Counted from the stretch's first letter, positions 1 to 8,437 are shown. The stretch: 39,923 bases of DNA from Pseudomonadota bacterium (GCA_020160875.1 JAIUPE010000019.1:1-39923), one strand, 5' to 3'. Notes: a model not told the origin generated them from the sequence alone. Program-made: numbers and translations.

Positions 1-1
1 C

Positions 2-658
2 GCGGTGTTCGACCTCGACCGCACGATCACGCGCCGGGGCACCTATACGCCGTTCCTGATGCATTGCGTGCCGGCACATCAGCGCACGCTGGAACGCCTG
101 CCCATCGCGATCTGGCTCACGGCGATTTACGCCTTCGGCATGATCTCGCGCGATGACGTGAAGGCGCGGATGATCGACGTCAACATTGTCGGCGCCAGCC
201 GTGCCCAGATCGCCTCGTGGGCGGATAGTTATGTCGAGACCTGCCTGGCGACCCACGTACGTCCCGGTGCGCTGGCGGCCATCAAGAAACACCGCGACGC
301 GGGTCATCACATGGTGCTGGCGACCGCAAGCTTCGATTTCTATGCCCAGGTTTTCGCCGATGCGCTCGGCTTCGATCATGTCATCGCCACCAAGTCCGCG
401 TGGGACGACCGCGGCCGCCTGCGCGCGGCCCTCGGCAGCGACAACTGCTACGGCCAGGTGAAATTCGACGCCGTGCAGGACTATGTCGCGGCCATGATTC
501 CGCGCCCGCGTGTGATCGCCTACAGCGACCACCACTCCGACGTCGATCTCCTGCGCTGGGCCGATGAAGGCATCGCCGTGAACCCGAACGGCCGCTTCCG
601 CCGCATGGCCACGGCCCACGGCTTCCAGATCGCCGACTGGGAAAAGCTTTCCGCTTAG
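2..658 (+). CDS. HAD-IB family hydrolase (SerB/CicA-like), 5' end outside window
   Basis: The reading frame is open to the left edge, and the first residues read A-V-F-D-L-D-R-T, the nucleophile motif of the haloacid dehalogenase superfamily. The true start therefore probably lies just upstream and the GTG at 5 is an internal valine. Visible motifs are DLDRT (motif I), LATAS (motif II) and YSDHHSDVDLL (motif IV with two acidic residues), the pattern of HAD-IB phosphatases related to phosphoserine phosphatase. The protein is probably a small cytoplasmic phosphomonoesterase. The substrate cannot be read from sequence. The stop at 656-658 is followed after 3 bp by the outermost copy of a tandem array that faces it. 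Confidence 0.8.
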   Translation, partial: AVFDLDRTITRRGTYTPFLMHCVPAHQRTLERLPIAIWLTAIYAFGMISRDDVKARMIDVNIVGASRAQIASWADSYVETCLATHVRPGALAAIKKHRDAGHHMVLATASFDFYAQVFADALGFDHVIATKSAWDDRGRLRAALGSDNCYGQVKFDAVQDYVAAMIPRPRVIAYSDHHSDVDLLRWADEGIAVNPNGRFRRMATAHGFQIADWEKLSA

Positions 659-714
659 CCGTTAGAGCGACGGCTGCTTCGCCAGTTGCTCGAACGCGCT
701 CATGCCGTCGTCGG

Positions 715-763
715 GCGCGCGATCCCGAAAAGTGGATCCCGGTTTTCGGATCAGGTCGCGCGC
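715..763. repeat. 49-bp palindromic element, copy 1
   Basis: Outer arms GCGCGCGATC and GGTCGCGCGC flank inner arms CCGAAAA and TTTTCGG around a GGATCC core. It lies inside the first 110-bp unit. It aligns without gaps to copy 2 (825-873) and to the element at 31579-31627. Confidence 0.85.
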
Positions 764-824
764 AAAAATAATCAGAGACTGGGTTGCTTCGCCAGTTGCT
801 CGAACGCGCTCATGCCGCCGTCGG

Positions 825-873
825 GCGCGCGATCCCGAAAAGTGGATCCCGGTTTTAGGATCAGGTCGCGCGC
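825..873. repeat. 49-bp palindromic element, copy 2
   Basis: Same element as at 715-763, exactly 110 bp downstream in the second tandem unit. One inner-arm base is changed (TTTTAGG instead of TTTTCGG), which breaks one pair of the inner stem. Confidence 0.85.
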
Positions 874-881
874 AAAAATAA

Positions 882-1658
882 TCAGAGACTGGGTTGTTTC
901 GCCAGTTGCTCGAACGCGCTCATGCCGTCATCGAGCGTGCGGTGGCCGCGCGAGGTGCCCTTGTCCACGACGAAGTAGTTGATGCGCGGCACGCCCTGTT
1001 TGCGGATGGCGGCGCAGCGCGGCGTGGTGTCGGGGCGGGCCTGGTTCACGGCGACGATGCCGACGCAGTCCACGCATTTTTCCCACTGGAAGAAGTTCGA
1101 GAACTGATACTTCGCTTCGGCGTTGGGCGGGGCGATGGCGTGCGGTAGGCGCGGACGTCCGCCGCGCGCGGCGACGACTTCACGCGGGTCCTGGCCGGCG
1201 GCGATCTTGTCGCACAGCTCGTCGATGAAGCTATTCATCGCCGAGACTTCGGTCTCGAACGCCATCACGTTGGTGCTCATCTCGGTGCGGAAATAGCCGG
1301 TGGCTTCATCCAAGGTCGCGAAGCTCTTGGTACCGCCGAGGCTGACCACCGTATAGACGGCTTCGGCGCCTTTGCCGTGACGCAGCAGGCAGGGGTTGAG
1401 CACGCTCTGGCTCATCTCGCCGCAGTGCAGGCGCAGGTATTCGGGTACCGCGATCTGCGGCGGCACCACGCCGTTTTCCAGCGAGATGATCTGTTCGTCG
1501 GAGAAACCCGGCGGGTAAACGAAATTGCGGAGCGCGGCGAGATCGCTCTGGCGTTGACGCGCGGAGAAGTCGGGAGTCGCCTCTTGGGCCCCAAGGTCGG
1601 CGGAGGCGGCAAAGGCGAAGATCGCGGTAACGACAAGTCCCAGGAAACCGGTACGCAT
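882..1658 (-). CDS. Exported protein of unknown function
   Basis: I do not recognise the family. The best start is the ATG at 1658, because it gives a typical signal peptide (MRTGFLGLVV..., Ala-rich, cleavage likely near ASADLGAQ). A longer in-frame start at 1739 would place 27 unlikely residues before it. The mature part, about 235 residues, has several cysteines (HCGEM, NPCLL, ELCDK, EKCVDC, RCAAI), suggesting a periplasmic protein with disulfides. The C-terminus (AKQPSL) lies in a tandem array, so its last codons exist in several copies. The gene is 91 bp downstream of prs on the same strand and may be read with it. Function unknown. Confidence 0.7.
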   Translation of the reverse strand: MRTGFLGLVVTAIFAFAASADLGAQEATPDFSARQRQSDLAALRNFVYPPGFSDEQIISLENGVVPPQIAVPEYLRLHCGEMSQSVLNPCLLRHGKGAEAVYTVVSLGGTKSFATLDEATGYFRTEMSTNVMAFETEVSAMNSFIDELCDKIAAGQDPREVVAARGGRPRLPHAIAPPNAEAKYQFSNFFQWEKCVDCVGIVAVNQARPDTTPRCAAIRKQGVPRINYFVVDKGTSRGHRTLDDGMSAFEQLAKQPSL

Positions 1659-1749
1659 AAGGCCTCGCTGACGTGATGTGTCAGCCAAGTGAAACCTGAA
1701 ACGCGGAAACTGTCGACTTAAAAGTAAGGGCTTTCCCAAGCCGTGAAGC

Positions 1750-2682
1750 TTACTCGAACAGGCTGGAAACCGAGGCTTCCTGGCTGATGCGTTTGATGGC
1801 TTCGCCCAGCAGGGGAGCGATGGACAACTGGCGGATGTTATCGGCCAAGCGCACCGCTTCGGTGGCCTGGATACTGTCGGTGATCACCAGTTCCTTGAGT
1901 GGGGATGCGGTGACACGGCCGACGGCGCCGCCGGACAGAACGCCATGGGTAACGTAAGCGGACACCGACTTCGCGCCGGCGTCCATCAAGGCCTTGGCGG
2001 CATTACAAAGTGTGCCGGCCGAGTCCACGATGTCGTCCACCAGGATGCAGCCGCGACCCTTGATGTCGCCGATGATATTCATCACTTCCGAGACGCCCGC
2101 GCGTTCGCGGCGCTTGTCGATGATGGCGAGGTCTGCGTGGATGCGTTTGGCGATGGCGCGCGCGCGCACCACGCCGCCGACGTCCGGCGAAACGATCACG
2201 AGATCCTGGCCCTTGTAGTGTTCCACGATGTCGTTGGTGAACACCGGGGCCGAGAACAGGTTGTCCACCGGGATATCGAAGAAGCCTTGGATCTGGCCTG
2301 AGTGCAGGTCGAGCGACAGCACGCGGGCGGCACCAGCCTGGGTCAGAAGGTTCGCCACCAGCTTGGCGGTGATGGGCGTGCGGCCGCCGGTCTTACGGTC
2401 CTGGCGGGCGTAGCCGAAATAAGGGATCACGGCCGTGACACGGCGCGCGGATGCGCGGCGCAGGGCGTCCAGCGTGATCAGAAGTTCCATCAGGTTGTCG
2501 TTGGCGGGGTAGGAGGTCGATTGGATCACGAACACGTCCTCGCCGCGGACGTTCTCGTGGATTTCCACGAAGATCTCCATGTCGGAGAAGCGCTTCACGC
2601 TGGCGTTCGTCAGCTGCAGCTTCAAACAAGAGGCGATGGCCTCGGCCACCGGTTTGTTGCTGTTTCCCGCCAGAATTTTCAT
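1750..2682 (-). CDS. prs: Ribose-phosphate pyrophosphokinase
   Basis: It makes PRPP from ribose 5-phosphate and ATP, feeding purine, pyrimidine, histidine, tryptophan and NAD synthesis in the cytoplasm. The 310-residue length is normal. Family marks include the N-terminal [16 protein letters not shown], the subunit-interface and ATP segment [10 protein letters not shown] (about 97-106), the [13 protein letters not shown] segment, and the PRPP loop [10 protein letters not shown] (about 217-226). The start ATG at 2682 fits the family start. It sits alone between two exported-protein genes, with 140 bp upstream that must hold its promoter. Confidence 0.97.
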   Translation of the reverse strand: MKILAGNSNKPVAEAIASCLKLQLTNASVKRFSDMEIFVEIHENVRGEDVFVIQSTSYPANDNLMELLITLDALRRASARRVTAVIPYFGYARQDRKTGGRTPITAKLVANLLTQAGAARVLSLDLHSGQIQGFFDIPVDNLFSAPVFTNDIVEHYKGQDLVIVSPDVGGVVRARAIAKRIHADLAIIDKRRERAGVSEVMNIIGDIKGRGCILVDDIVDSAGTLCNAAKALMDAGAKSVSAYVTHGVLSGGAVGRVTASPLKELVITDSIQATEAVRLADNIRQLSIAPLLGEAIKRISQEASVSSLFE

Positions 2683-2771
2683 GTGCTGCTTTGCCCCGTG
2701 GCGCCCAAGCTAGAACCTGCGTCCCCCCACAGGCGCGCGGAAAGTATCAACCTGTCATGGGACTGTAAACC

Positions 2772-2788
2772 GCGACTTCGCGAGTCGC
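2772..2788. repeat. Small inverted repeat upstream of prs
   Basis: Arms GCGACT and AGTCGC enclose TCGCG in the 140-bp gap between the lipoprotein gene and prs. On the minus strand it is followed only by GGTTT, so it is at best a weak terminator for the upstream lipoprotein operon. It may instead be a site in the prs promoter region. Confidence 0.35.
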
Positions 2789-2822
2789 CGCGAAGAAGCT
2801 AAGGGTTTGTGAAATCTGTGGA

Positions 2823-3695
2823 TTATTTAGCCGGAGGGGCCGAAGTGATGAGGCGAATCAGGTCGGCGCGGGCGGCGTCGGCGATCGCGAAGGCGGTCGG
2901 CCCCCAGGGCCCGTCCAGCGCGCCGTTGGGGATCGTATTATCGAGCCGCATGGTGCCGAGGTCGGCGCCGTCCTTGGTCTTGGCCTGCCAGACGATCTCG
3001 ACCTGCTGCAGCCCGTCCGTCGCCGGCTTGGAACTCATGGCGCAGGTCAGCGTGATGTCCGGCGTCACATCGTCGCGCCGCACGCCTTGTTCGTTGAGGA
3101 TCTGAATCACGGCGAGCCGCAAGGATTCGCGCCCATCGCCCGACGCGCCCTCCACCGGCTTCACGGACACGGTCGGCAGTTGGACCACCGGTTTGGCGCC
3201 GGCCGACGCGATGGGCATATCGGCGCCCAGCAGCGCGGCGATGGCGGCGGCGGCTTCGCCGCCAATCAACGTGCTCGTCGGACCATCGCCTTTTTGCCAA
3301 GCCTCGTCGGGAATCAGCACATTCTGGCGGTGCGTGCCGGTGACCGCGCCGCGCCGCGATTTCAGCACCCAGAAAATGCTGACCGTATGGCCGGCGGGCG
3401 AGGGCGCGGCGGTTTCGGCCGTCCCTTCCAGCGTGAATCCCAAACCGGCATTGGTTGGTACGGCTTCGGCGGGAATCTCCAAGGCCTGCAGGCGGTCGGC
3501 GGTCGCGCGCGGGATCGCCATGTTCAAGGTATCGGGCAGCCCGCGCACGGGCACCACCGCGATCCCCACGGCCGTCGGGATGTCGATCAGCGGATCATTG
3601 GCCGTGGCTTGAGGCGCGCCCAGAAAAGGCCGGCCGACCTCGCCGCAAGCGGCAAGCGCGAGGATCATCGACACCACGGCAAGGAGGCGAATCAC
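2823..3695 (-). CDS. Putative lipoprotein of unknown function
   Basis: The N-terminus MIRLLAVVSMILALAAC is a lipoprotein signal with a lipobox ending at Cys17, so the protein should be lipidated by Lgt, which is encoded three genes upstream in the same unit. The rest (about 273 residues) contains no domain I can name. A segment around WVLKSRRGAVTGTHRQ and a later NEQGVRRDDV region suggest a globular periplasmic domain. Its ATG overlaps the pgeF stop by 4 bp (ATGA), so it is translated as the last gene of the hldD-lgt-methyltransferase-pgeF series. Probably an outer-membrane or periplasmic-face lipoprotein. The role is not known. Confidence 0.75.
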   Translation of the reverse strand: MIRLLAVVSMILALAACGEVGRPFLGAPQATANDPLIDIPTAVGIAVVPVRGLPDTLNMAIPRATADRLQALEIPAEAVPTNAGLGFTLEGTAETAAPSPAGHTVSIFWVLKSRRGAVTGTHRQNVLIPDEAWQKGDGPTSTLIGGEAAAAIAALLGADMPIASAGAKPVVQLPTVSVKPVEGASGDGRESLRLAVIQILNEQGVRRDDVTPDITLTCAMSSKPATDGLQQVEIVWQAKTKDGADLGTMRLDNTIPNGALDGPWGPTAFAIADAARADLIRLITSAPPAK

Positions 3696-4474
3696 GGCGC
3701 GAGCCCGATCGCCGACAACTGCCGGCCGTAGTCGGCTTCCTTGCGTAGGGTCGAGCGCCGGTAGCTGAAGAAGCGGTCTTCCAGCGGGCAGGTGTCGCTG
3801 CCGTCGATATGCACCGAACCGACGCCCGCCACGGTCGCGAGATGCGCGACAAACGCGGGAAGATTGAAATACGCGTGCCCGGCCCTGGGCGCGGGACCAA
3901 AGAAGCGCCGCAGTTCGGGGTCCATTTCCACGAAGCGTTCGACGAACTCGGCGCCGACCTCGTAGGAGGCCTGCGCGATGCAGGGGCCGACGACGGCGAC
4001 GATTCTGCCGGCGTGCGCGCCGAGGTCTTCCATCGCCTCGACGGTATTGCCGATCACGCCATCAAAGGCGCCGCGCCAGCCCGCGTGCGCGGCGCCGATG
4101 ACACCGGCTTCGGCGTCGGCGAACAGGACCGGCGCGCAGTCGGCGGTCAGGATGCCGAGCGCGAGGCCGCGGCGTTTCGTCACGAGGGCGTCGGCGATGG
4201 GCGTGGCGTCGCGCGTCCACGGTTCATCGACGGCGATGACTTCCGGGGTATGCTTTTGGTTGAGCGTCACCAGGTCCGAAAGTCCCAGGCGCCGCGTTGC
4301 GCGCGCGCGGTTCTCGGCAACATGGGCCGGATCATCGGCGGCGCTGAAAGCGATGTTGTTCGAATCATAGAGCCCCGTGGAGACGCCGCCCTTGCGCGTG
4401 AAAAAGGCGTGCGTAATCCCCGGCAGCGCAAGTGCGGAGGTTTGAATCGCGAAGGCGGGGTCGATCTTGGTCAT
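3692..4474 (-). CDS. pgeF: Peptidoglycan editing factor / YfiH-LACC1 family protein
   Basis: This is a 260-residue member of the PgeF (YfiH, polyphenol oxidase/LACC1) family, reported in other bacteria to remove mis-incorporated residues from peptidoglycan precursors, and in homologues to act as a purine nucleoside phosphorylase or oxidase. The metal-ligand motifs are present: NQKHTPEV (His), LTADCAPVLF (Cys) and GAAHAGWRGAF (His), plus GPCIAQASYEVG. The start is the ATG at 4474, which overlaps the upstream stop (ATGA). The longer open frame to 4909 is antisense-like read-through. Its position between a MidA-like methyltransferase and a lipoprotein fits an envelope-linked operon. Confidence 0.93.
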   Translation of the reverse strand: MTKIDPAFAIQTSALALPGITHAFFTRKGGVSTGLYDSNNIAFSAADDPAHVAENRARATRRLGLSDLVTLNQKHTPEVIAVDEPWTRDATPIADALVTKRRGLALGILTADCAPVLFADAEAGVIGAAHAGWRGAFDGVIGNTVEAMEDLGAHAGRIVAVVGPCIAQASYEVGAEFVERFVEMDPELRRFFGPAPRAGHAYFNLPAFVAHLATVAGVGSVHIDGSDTCPLEDRFFSYRRSTLRKEADYGRQLSAIGLAP

Positions 4475-5544
4475 GATGATGCATCCTCGCCGAAACCCTC
4501 GCAGGCTTCCAGAGCGGGATTCGTGAAGGCGAGGACCTTGAACAGCAGGCCCATGCCGTCCGGCGCGATCAGGCGCTCGACCGCGCCGCGGATGTCCTTC
4601 GCCTTGACCTCGTCCTTGCCCGCCGCGAGCTGCGCCCCGCGCACGGTGATGCCCAGACGTGTCAGCCAGGCCCCTTGCGGCGTGGGGCCGAAGACCTTCA
4701 CCCCCATCTCGCGCGCGGCGGTGGCGACGGCCTCGAAATCCACATGGGCGGTGATGTCGGCTTCGCCGGGATCGGCCAGCGGACTGTGATAGCGGTGGGC
4801 TTTCACCGCTTGCAGCGTGTCGCCGAGGGCGGTCTTGGTGTGTCCGTAGTCGATCACCAGCGCGGCGCCGCCATGCTCGGTGAGCCGCGCGGCGAGACGG
4901 CGCGTCCAATCCAGCGTGGCCGGGGACGTTTCAAAAATAGCGCCGGGCGCGGCGTCGGCCGACGTGCTCAGCGGGATGTCGAGATCGCGCGCCTTCCCCA
5001 GCGTGAAACGGAGCGCGCCGTCCGGCGCGACATCGACGGCGCGTTCGATCCAGCCGCGTTCGGTCTTTTCCCACTGGCGGATCGGCAGCGCGTCCAGGAA
5101 TTCGTTGGCGATGACGATAGCGAGTCCCGCCGGGACGTCTTCGATATCGTCATGCCAGGTGGCGCCCGCGCCTTTCAACGCCGCGCGTTGTTTTTCGCGC
5201 AGCTTAGGACTGCGTTCGACCAGATGGATGCGCGCGGCGTCGACGAAACCCGGGACGCGCGACGCGGCGCGGAGCGCATCGGCCATGAGCGTGCCGCGCC
5301 CGGGGCCGCATTCAATGAGGCGGAAGGTCTTCGGCGCGCCGAGCGCCTGCCATGTCACCGCGCACCACAGGCCGACAATTTCACCGAATGTCTGGCTGAT
5401 CTCCGGCGCCGTGATGAAATCGCCGCCGGCGCCGAAGACTTCTCCGGTGGCGTAATAGGCATTGGCGCAGGCTTCGATGTAGTCGGCGACCGAGATCGGC
5501 CCTTCACGCCGGATGCGCGCGACGAGGGCGGCGGCGAGGCTCAT
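4471..5544 (-). CDS. SAM-dependent methyltransferase, MidA/NDUFAF7 family
   Basis: This 357-residue protein has the class I SAM-binding motif ECGPGRGTLMADALR (about residues 85-99) and the family opening VADYIEACANAYYATGEVFGAGGDFITAPEIS. The mitochondrial homologue NDUFAF7 dimethylates an arginine of a complex I subunit. A comparable role on NADH dehydrogenase is likely but not shown for bacteria in general. The ATG at 5544 overlaps the lgt stop by 4 bp. The lgt-methyltransferase-pgeF order is, to my knowledge, common in Alphaproteobacteria. The upstream extension in the same frame to 5997 overlaps lgt and is not real. Confidence 0.9.
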   Translation of the reverse strand: MSLAAALVARIRREGPISVADYIEACANAYYATGEVFGAGGDFITAPEISQTFGEIVGLWCAVTWQALGAPKTFRLIECGPGRGTLMADALRAASRVPGFVDAARIHLVERSPKLREKQRAALKGAGATWHDDIEDVPAGLAIVIANEFLDALPIRQWEKTERGWIERAVDVAPDGALRFTLGKARDLDIPLSTSADAAPGAIFETSPATLDWTRRLAARLTEHGGAALVIDYGHTKTALGDTLQAVKAHRYHSPLADPGEADITAHVDFEAVATAAREMGVKVFGPTPQGAWLTRLGITVRGAQLAAGKDEVKAKDIRGAVERLIAPDGMGLLFKVLAFTNPALEACEGFGEDASS

Positions 5545-6362
5545 TTTGCAGCGGCGATGGGCCCGGCGCGGCGCGCGCGCCAGATGCTGAAGATGCCGAA
5601 CAGGATCATCGGCACGCACAGCCATTGGCCCATGGTCGTGCCGCCCGCAAGGAAGCCGTGATTGCCGATGAAATTGTCGGGCTCGCGGAACGTCTCCCCA
5701 ATAATGCGGAACACGCCGTAACCGATGAGGAAGCTGCCGGTGATGATGCCGGGGCGGCGGCGGATCTGCTCGTTGCGCCACAGGAGATTGACGATCACGA
5801 ACAGCACGAGACCTTCCAGGAAAGCCTGATAGAGCTGGCTGGGATGGCGCGGCACGTCGCCCGCGTCCGGGAACACCATCGCCCACGGCACGTCCGGAGC
5901 AACACGCCCCCAAAGCTCGCCGTTGATGAAATTGGCGAGGCGGCCCAATCCAAGCCCGATCGGAACCGCGCAGGCGACGAGATCGCCCACATACCACTTG
6001 TTCACCTTGGCGTGGCGCGCGAACAGCAGGATGGCGATGATCACGCCGACAAGGCCGCCGTGGAACGACATGCCGCCTTGCCAGGTTTTGAGAATGGAAA
6101 TCGGGTCGCTGAGGTATTCGCCCGGCTTATAGAAAAGCACGTATCCGAAGCGCCCGCCGAGAATGACGCCGCCCAGGATCCACAGGAACAGATCGTCCAC
6201 CTGTTCCTTCGTCATCAACGCGGGCGGGAACTTCACCTGCCAACGGATATACCAGACGCCCGCGAACAGGCCGGCGATATAGGCCAGCGCATACCAGCGG
6301 ATGGCGATGGGCCCGATGTGAATCAAAACCGGATCGATGGCGGGGAAGGCGATGGCGAACAT
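5541..6362 (-). CDS. lgt: Prolipoprotein diacylglyceryl transferase
   Basis: Lgt moves a diacylglyceryl group from phosphatidylglycerol to the lipobox cysteine of prolipoproteins at the inner membrane. The 273-residue protein has several membrane segments (for example ALAYIAGLFAGVWYI and GLVGVIIAILLFA), the family signature GRLANFINGELWGR, and HPSQLYQAFLEG near the C-terminus. Its ATG at 6362 lies 2 bp after the hldD stop, with an AGG-type ribosome site inside the end of hldD, so the two are probably co-translated. It overlaps the following methyltransferase gene by 4 bp. Confidence 0.97.
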   Translation of the reverse strand: MFAIAFPAIDPVLIHIGPIAIRWYALAYIAGLFAGVWYIRWQVKFPPALMTKEQVDDLFLWILGGVILGGRFGYVLFYKPGEYLSDPISILKTWQGGMSFHGGLVGVIIAILLFARHAKVNKWYVGDLVACAVPIGLGLGRLANFINGELWGRVAPDVPWAMVFPDAGDVPRHPSQLYQAFLEGLVLFVIVNLLWRNEQIRRRPGIITGSFLIGYGVFRIIGETFREPDNFIGNHGFLAGGTTMGQWLCVPMILFGIFSIWRARRAGPIAAAK

Positions 6363-6364
6363 TG

Positions 6365-7345
6365 TTACCTGTAGGGATCAGGCTGCGAGAGGATCTTCAC
6401 GGTTTTCGCGACGCCGTCTTCGAGGGACGTGAACGGCGCCGTGTAACCGAGGCCGCGCAGGCGGTCCATGCGCGCTTCGGTAAAATACTGATATTGGTCG
6501 CGGATGTCTGCGGGCGTATCGCGCCAGGCGATCACAGGTGCGCGCCCCAGAGCCCTGTAAACGGCGCCCGCAAGGTCGATGAAGGACCGCGCCTTGCCGG
6601 TGCCGAGATTGAAAATGCCGTTCGTGGGCGCGTGTTCATGGAGCCACAGCATCACGTCGCAGCAGTCTTCCACGAAAATGAAATCACGCATCTGCCCGCC
6701 GTCGGCATAGGCCGGGTTATGCGAGCGAAACAAGGGGTACGCCGCGCCCTGCGCGGCCTTCGCATGCACCTGCGGCACGAGACTGGCCTGTGAGCCTTTG
6801 TGGAATTCGTTCGGACCATAGACGTTGAAAAACTTCACGCCCGCCCAGCGCGGCGGCGCGGGTGCGTTCTCCACCACCTGTTCGGCAACCCAAAGATCGA
6901 AGCTGTGTTTGCTCTCGCCGTAAGGGTTGAGCGGATGCAGATGCGCGAGGCCAGCGCGGCTGTCGTCATCCTTGAAACCGGCCTTGCCGTCGCCGTAGGT
7001 CGCCGCGGAAGACGCGTAAATGAACGGCACGCCGTGTTTGGCGCACCACCGCCACAGGTCCTGGCTCAGATGTACGTTCACCGCGGTCAGCTTCGCGACA
7101 TCGCGTTCGGTGGTCGATGTCAGCGCGCCAAGGTGGAACACGCCTTTGATTTCACCGGCAAGTTCAGCAAGGTGATCGGTCATGAGCTCGGGCGGAACGC
7201 GCCGGGCTTTGCGTTTCGCGAGGTTGCGCGTCTTGTGATCGTTCTCGCAGCGGTCGATCACGGTGACGGGACCGAGGGCGCGTTCTTCGAGGACCGCGAC
7301 AAGATTCGAACCGATGAAGCCGGCGCCGCCGGTGACGATATACAT
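6365..7345 (-). CDS. hldD: ADP-L-glycero-D-manno-heptose 6-epimerase
   Basis: HldD epimerises ADP-D-glycero-manno-heptose to the L-glycero form, the last step before heptose is built into the LPS inner core. The 326-residue protein begins MYIVTGGAGFIGSN, the NAD(P)-binding loop of extended short-chain dehydrogenases. It carries ASSAATYGDG, the active-site YGESK (Tyr-x-x-x-Lys) and FFNVYGPNEFHKG, diagnostic of HldD. The start is the ATG at 7345. A GTG two codons earlier is possible, and the frame open to 7678 runs into the divergent gene and is not used. It heads the minus-strand envelope operon. The 74-bp gap to the divergent ubiK-like gene must hold both promoters. Confidence 0.95.
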   Translation of the reverse strand: MYIVTGGAGFIGSNLVAVLEERALGPVTVIDRCENDHKTRNLAKRKARRVPPELMTDHLAELAGEIKGVFHLGALTSTTERDVAKLTAVNVHLSQDLWRWCAKHGVPFIYASSAATYGDGKAGFKDDDSRAGLAHLHPLNPYGESKHSFDLWVAEQVVENAPAPPRWAGVKFFNVYGPNEFHKGSQASLVPQVHAKAAQGAAYPLFRSHNPAYADGGQMRDFIFVEDCCDVMLWLHEHAPTNGIFNLGTGKARSFIDLAGAVYRALGRAPVIAWRDTPADIRDQYQYFTEARMDRLRGLGYTAPFTSLEDGVAKTVKILSQPDPYR

Positions 7346-7419
7346 GATCACACTATATAGGTTGCGCCGCGCCAAACCCGAGACGATATTATCGCGAGGC
7401 AAGTCGATGGAGAGCCGCC

Positions 7420-7668
7420 ATGCAATCGCAAAATCGTATCTTCGATGATCTCGCGCGTCTTTCGGGCGGCGCTTTGAGCGCGCTGTCGGGCCTGAAGCAG
7501 GAGATCGAAGCGATGATTCGCGACCGGCTCGAGCGCGTGATGACCGACGGCGGTTATGTGCGCCGTGAAGAGTTCGATGTCGTGCGCGCGATGGCCGCCG
7601 AAGCGCGCGCGGAGCAGGAACGTCTTGCCGCGCGTCTCGCGGAACTCGAGCGTCAGGTCGCGAAATAA
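7420..7668 (+). CDS. ubiK: UbiK/BMFP-family accessory factor
   Basis: This small acidic protein of 82 residues starts MQSQNRIFDDLARLSGGALSAL and ends in a charged heptad-rich helix (EARAEQERLAARLAELERQV), the layout of the BMFP/UbiK (YqiC) family. Proteins of this family form trimeric coiled coils. In Enterobacteria, UbiK assists ubiquinone synthesis under oxygen by binding UbiJ and lipid. A GGAG ribosome site lies a few bases before the ATG. It is divergent from hldD and precedes ybjN and proC. The family call is firm, while the ubiquinone role is transferred from E. coli. Confidence 0.8.
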   Translation: MQSQNRIFDDLARLSGGALSALSGLKQEIEAMIRDRLERVMTDGGYVRREEFDVVRAMAAEARAEQERLAARLAELERQVAK

Positions 7669-7720
7669 ACGCGCGCACGCTCGGCGCGCGTAAAGCACTG
7701 TGCCGACTCTCACATTTGAC

Positions 7721-7729
7721 TTATCCACA
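7721..7729 (+). promoter_or_regulatory. Consensus DnaA box
   Basis: TTATCCACA, an exact match to the DnaA box consensus, in the gap between ubiK and ybjN. It is single, with no cluster of further boxes or A+T-rich unwinding element nearby, so it is not an origin. It could be a DnaA-responsive site or chance. Confidence 0.4.
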
Positions 7730-7753
7730 AGAATTACGCGACTCGGCGGATTT

Positions 7754-7783
7754 CCTAGCTATTTTGTATTGCTAGGCTTTTTT
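7754..7783 (+). terminator. Rho-independent terminator after ubiK
   Basis: Stem arms CCTAGC (7754-7759) and GCTAGG (7771-7776) with an 11-nt A+T-rich loop are followed by C and six T. It lies 86 bp after the ubiK stop and upstream of ybjN, so it probably separates their transcripts. The stem is short. Confidence 0.55.
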
Positions 7784-7881
7784 CCCTACTATATCTTGAA
7801 TCTGTACCCTTGTTATTCAAGGGATCGGCCCAGGGGATGGGTCGGGGTCCAGACCCGCGTTTTGGTAGAGGGGAGGGTCTT

Positions 7882-8385
7882 TTGAAGTCTCAAGACACGC
7901 TTCGCCGTCAGTCCGCTAGCGTCAGCAATCCCATCGATTTCATCGAAGAGTTTATCGCCGGCAAGGAGTGGGTGCACGACCGCCGCTGCGAAACCGAGCT
8001 CGCGGTGGAAGCCCCCGGCTCCTGGTGCGACTACGGCATGTTCTTCGCCTGGTCGGAAGACCTGAAAGCCCTGCACTTTTCCTGCGCTCTCGATATGCGT
8101 GTACAGTCCAAGCTGATGGCGCAGGTGTACGAGCTGCTCGCCAAGCTCAATGAACGCCTCTGGATGGGCCACTTCGCCATTTGGGTGGAAGAGGGCATCC
8201 CGATGTTCCGCCATACGGTGCGCCTGCCGGACCGGCTGGACAGCGATCTCATCAGTGAGCTGATGGACCTCGCCGTGGCCGAGTGCGAGCGTTATTACCC
8301 GGCTTTCCAATTCGTGATCTGGGGCGGCCGCACCGCGGAAGACGCCATCGCCAGCTCGCTTCTGGATACGGTCGGCGAAGCGTAA
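7882..8385 (+). CDS. YbjN domain-containing protein
   Basis: This 167-residue YbjN-family protein has a fold related to type III secretion chaperones. The conserved core includes WCDYGMFFAWSEDLKALHFSC, YELLAKLNERLWMGHF and FQFVIWGG. I place the start at the TTG at 7882, because GGGGAGGG lies 5-8 bp before it and the alphaproteobacterial family starts here (NPIDFIEEF soon after). The in-frame extension upstream to 7810 has no family match. Its biochemical role is not established. E. coli YbjN affects motility and stress tolerance when its dose is altered. It is followed by proC on the same strand, 52 bp away, a neighbourhood I associate with many Alphaproteobacteria. Confidence 0.88.
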   Translation: MKSQDTLRRQSASVSNPIDFIEEFIAGKEWVHDRRCETELAVEAPGSWCDYGMFFAWSEDLKALHFSCALDMRVQSKLMAQVYELLAKLNERLWMGHFAIWVEEGIPMFRHTVRLPDRLDSDLISELMDLAVAECERYYPAFQFVIWGGRTAEDAIASSLLDTVGEA

Positions 8386-8437
8386 TACCCCTCGCGCACG
8401 GTTGTTGCGCACATGAGCCAAGTGATACTGTTGGCCC

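Larger units (their letters stand above)
662..935. repeat. Tandem array, 110-bp unit (two full copies plus partial copies)
   Basis: Units run 676-785 and 786-895, and a third copy begins at 896 and merges into the 3' end of the neighbouring minus-strand gene. The two full units differ at only two positions. Each unit contains about 35 bp matching the last codons of that gene (minus strand, Gly-Met-Ser-Ala-Phe-Glu-Gln-Leu-Ala-Lys-Gln), then a stop, then a 49-bp palindrome. The outermost copy near 662-708 again encodes the same C-terminus and stop, but with different final codons. The array looks like a recent tandem duplication spanning the gene end and its palindrome. Confidence 0.9.

Noticed and set aside
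686-982. Plus-strand 98-codon frame over the repeat array
   Set aside because: It is a by-product of the 110-bp repeat and the antisense of the secreted-protein gene; no ribosome site or family.
4475-4909. Upstream extension of the pgeF frame (to 405 codons)
   Set aside because: It overlaps the methyltransferase gene on the same strand, is Arg/Gly-rich shadow sequence, and the ATG at 4474 gives the proper family start.
5545-5997. Upstream extension of the methyltransferase frame
   Set aside because: It lies within lgt in another frame and reads as low-complexity Arg-rich sequence; the family start is at 5544.
7721-7881. Replication origin at the DnaA box upstream of ybjN
   Set aside because: Only one exact box, no box cluster, and no dnaA, hemE, parAB or gidA neighbours.
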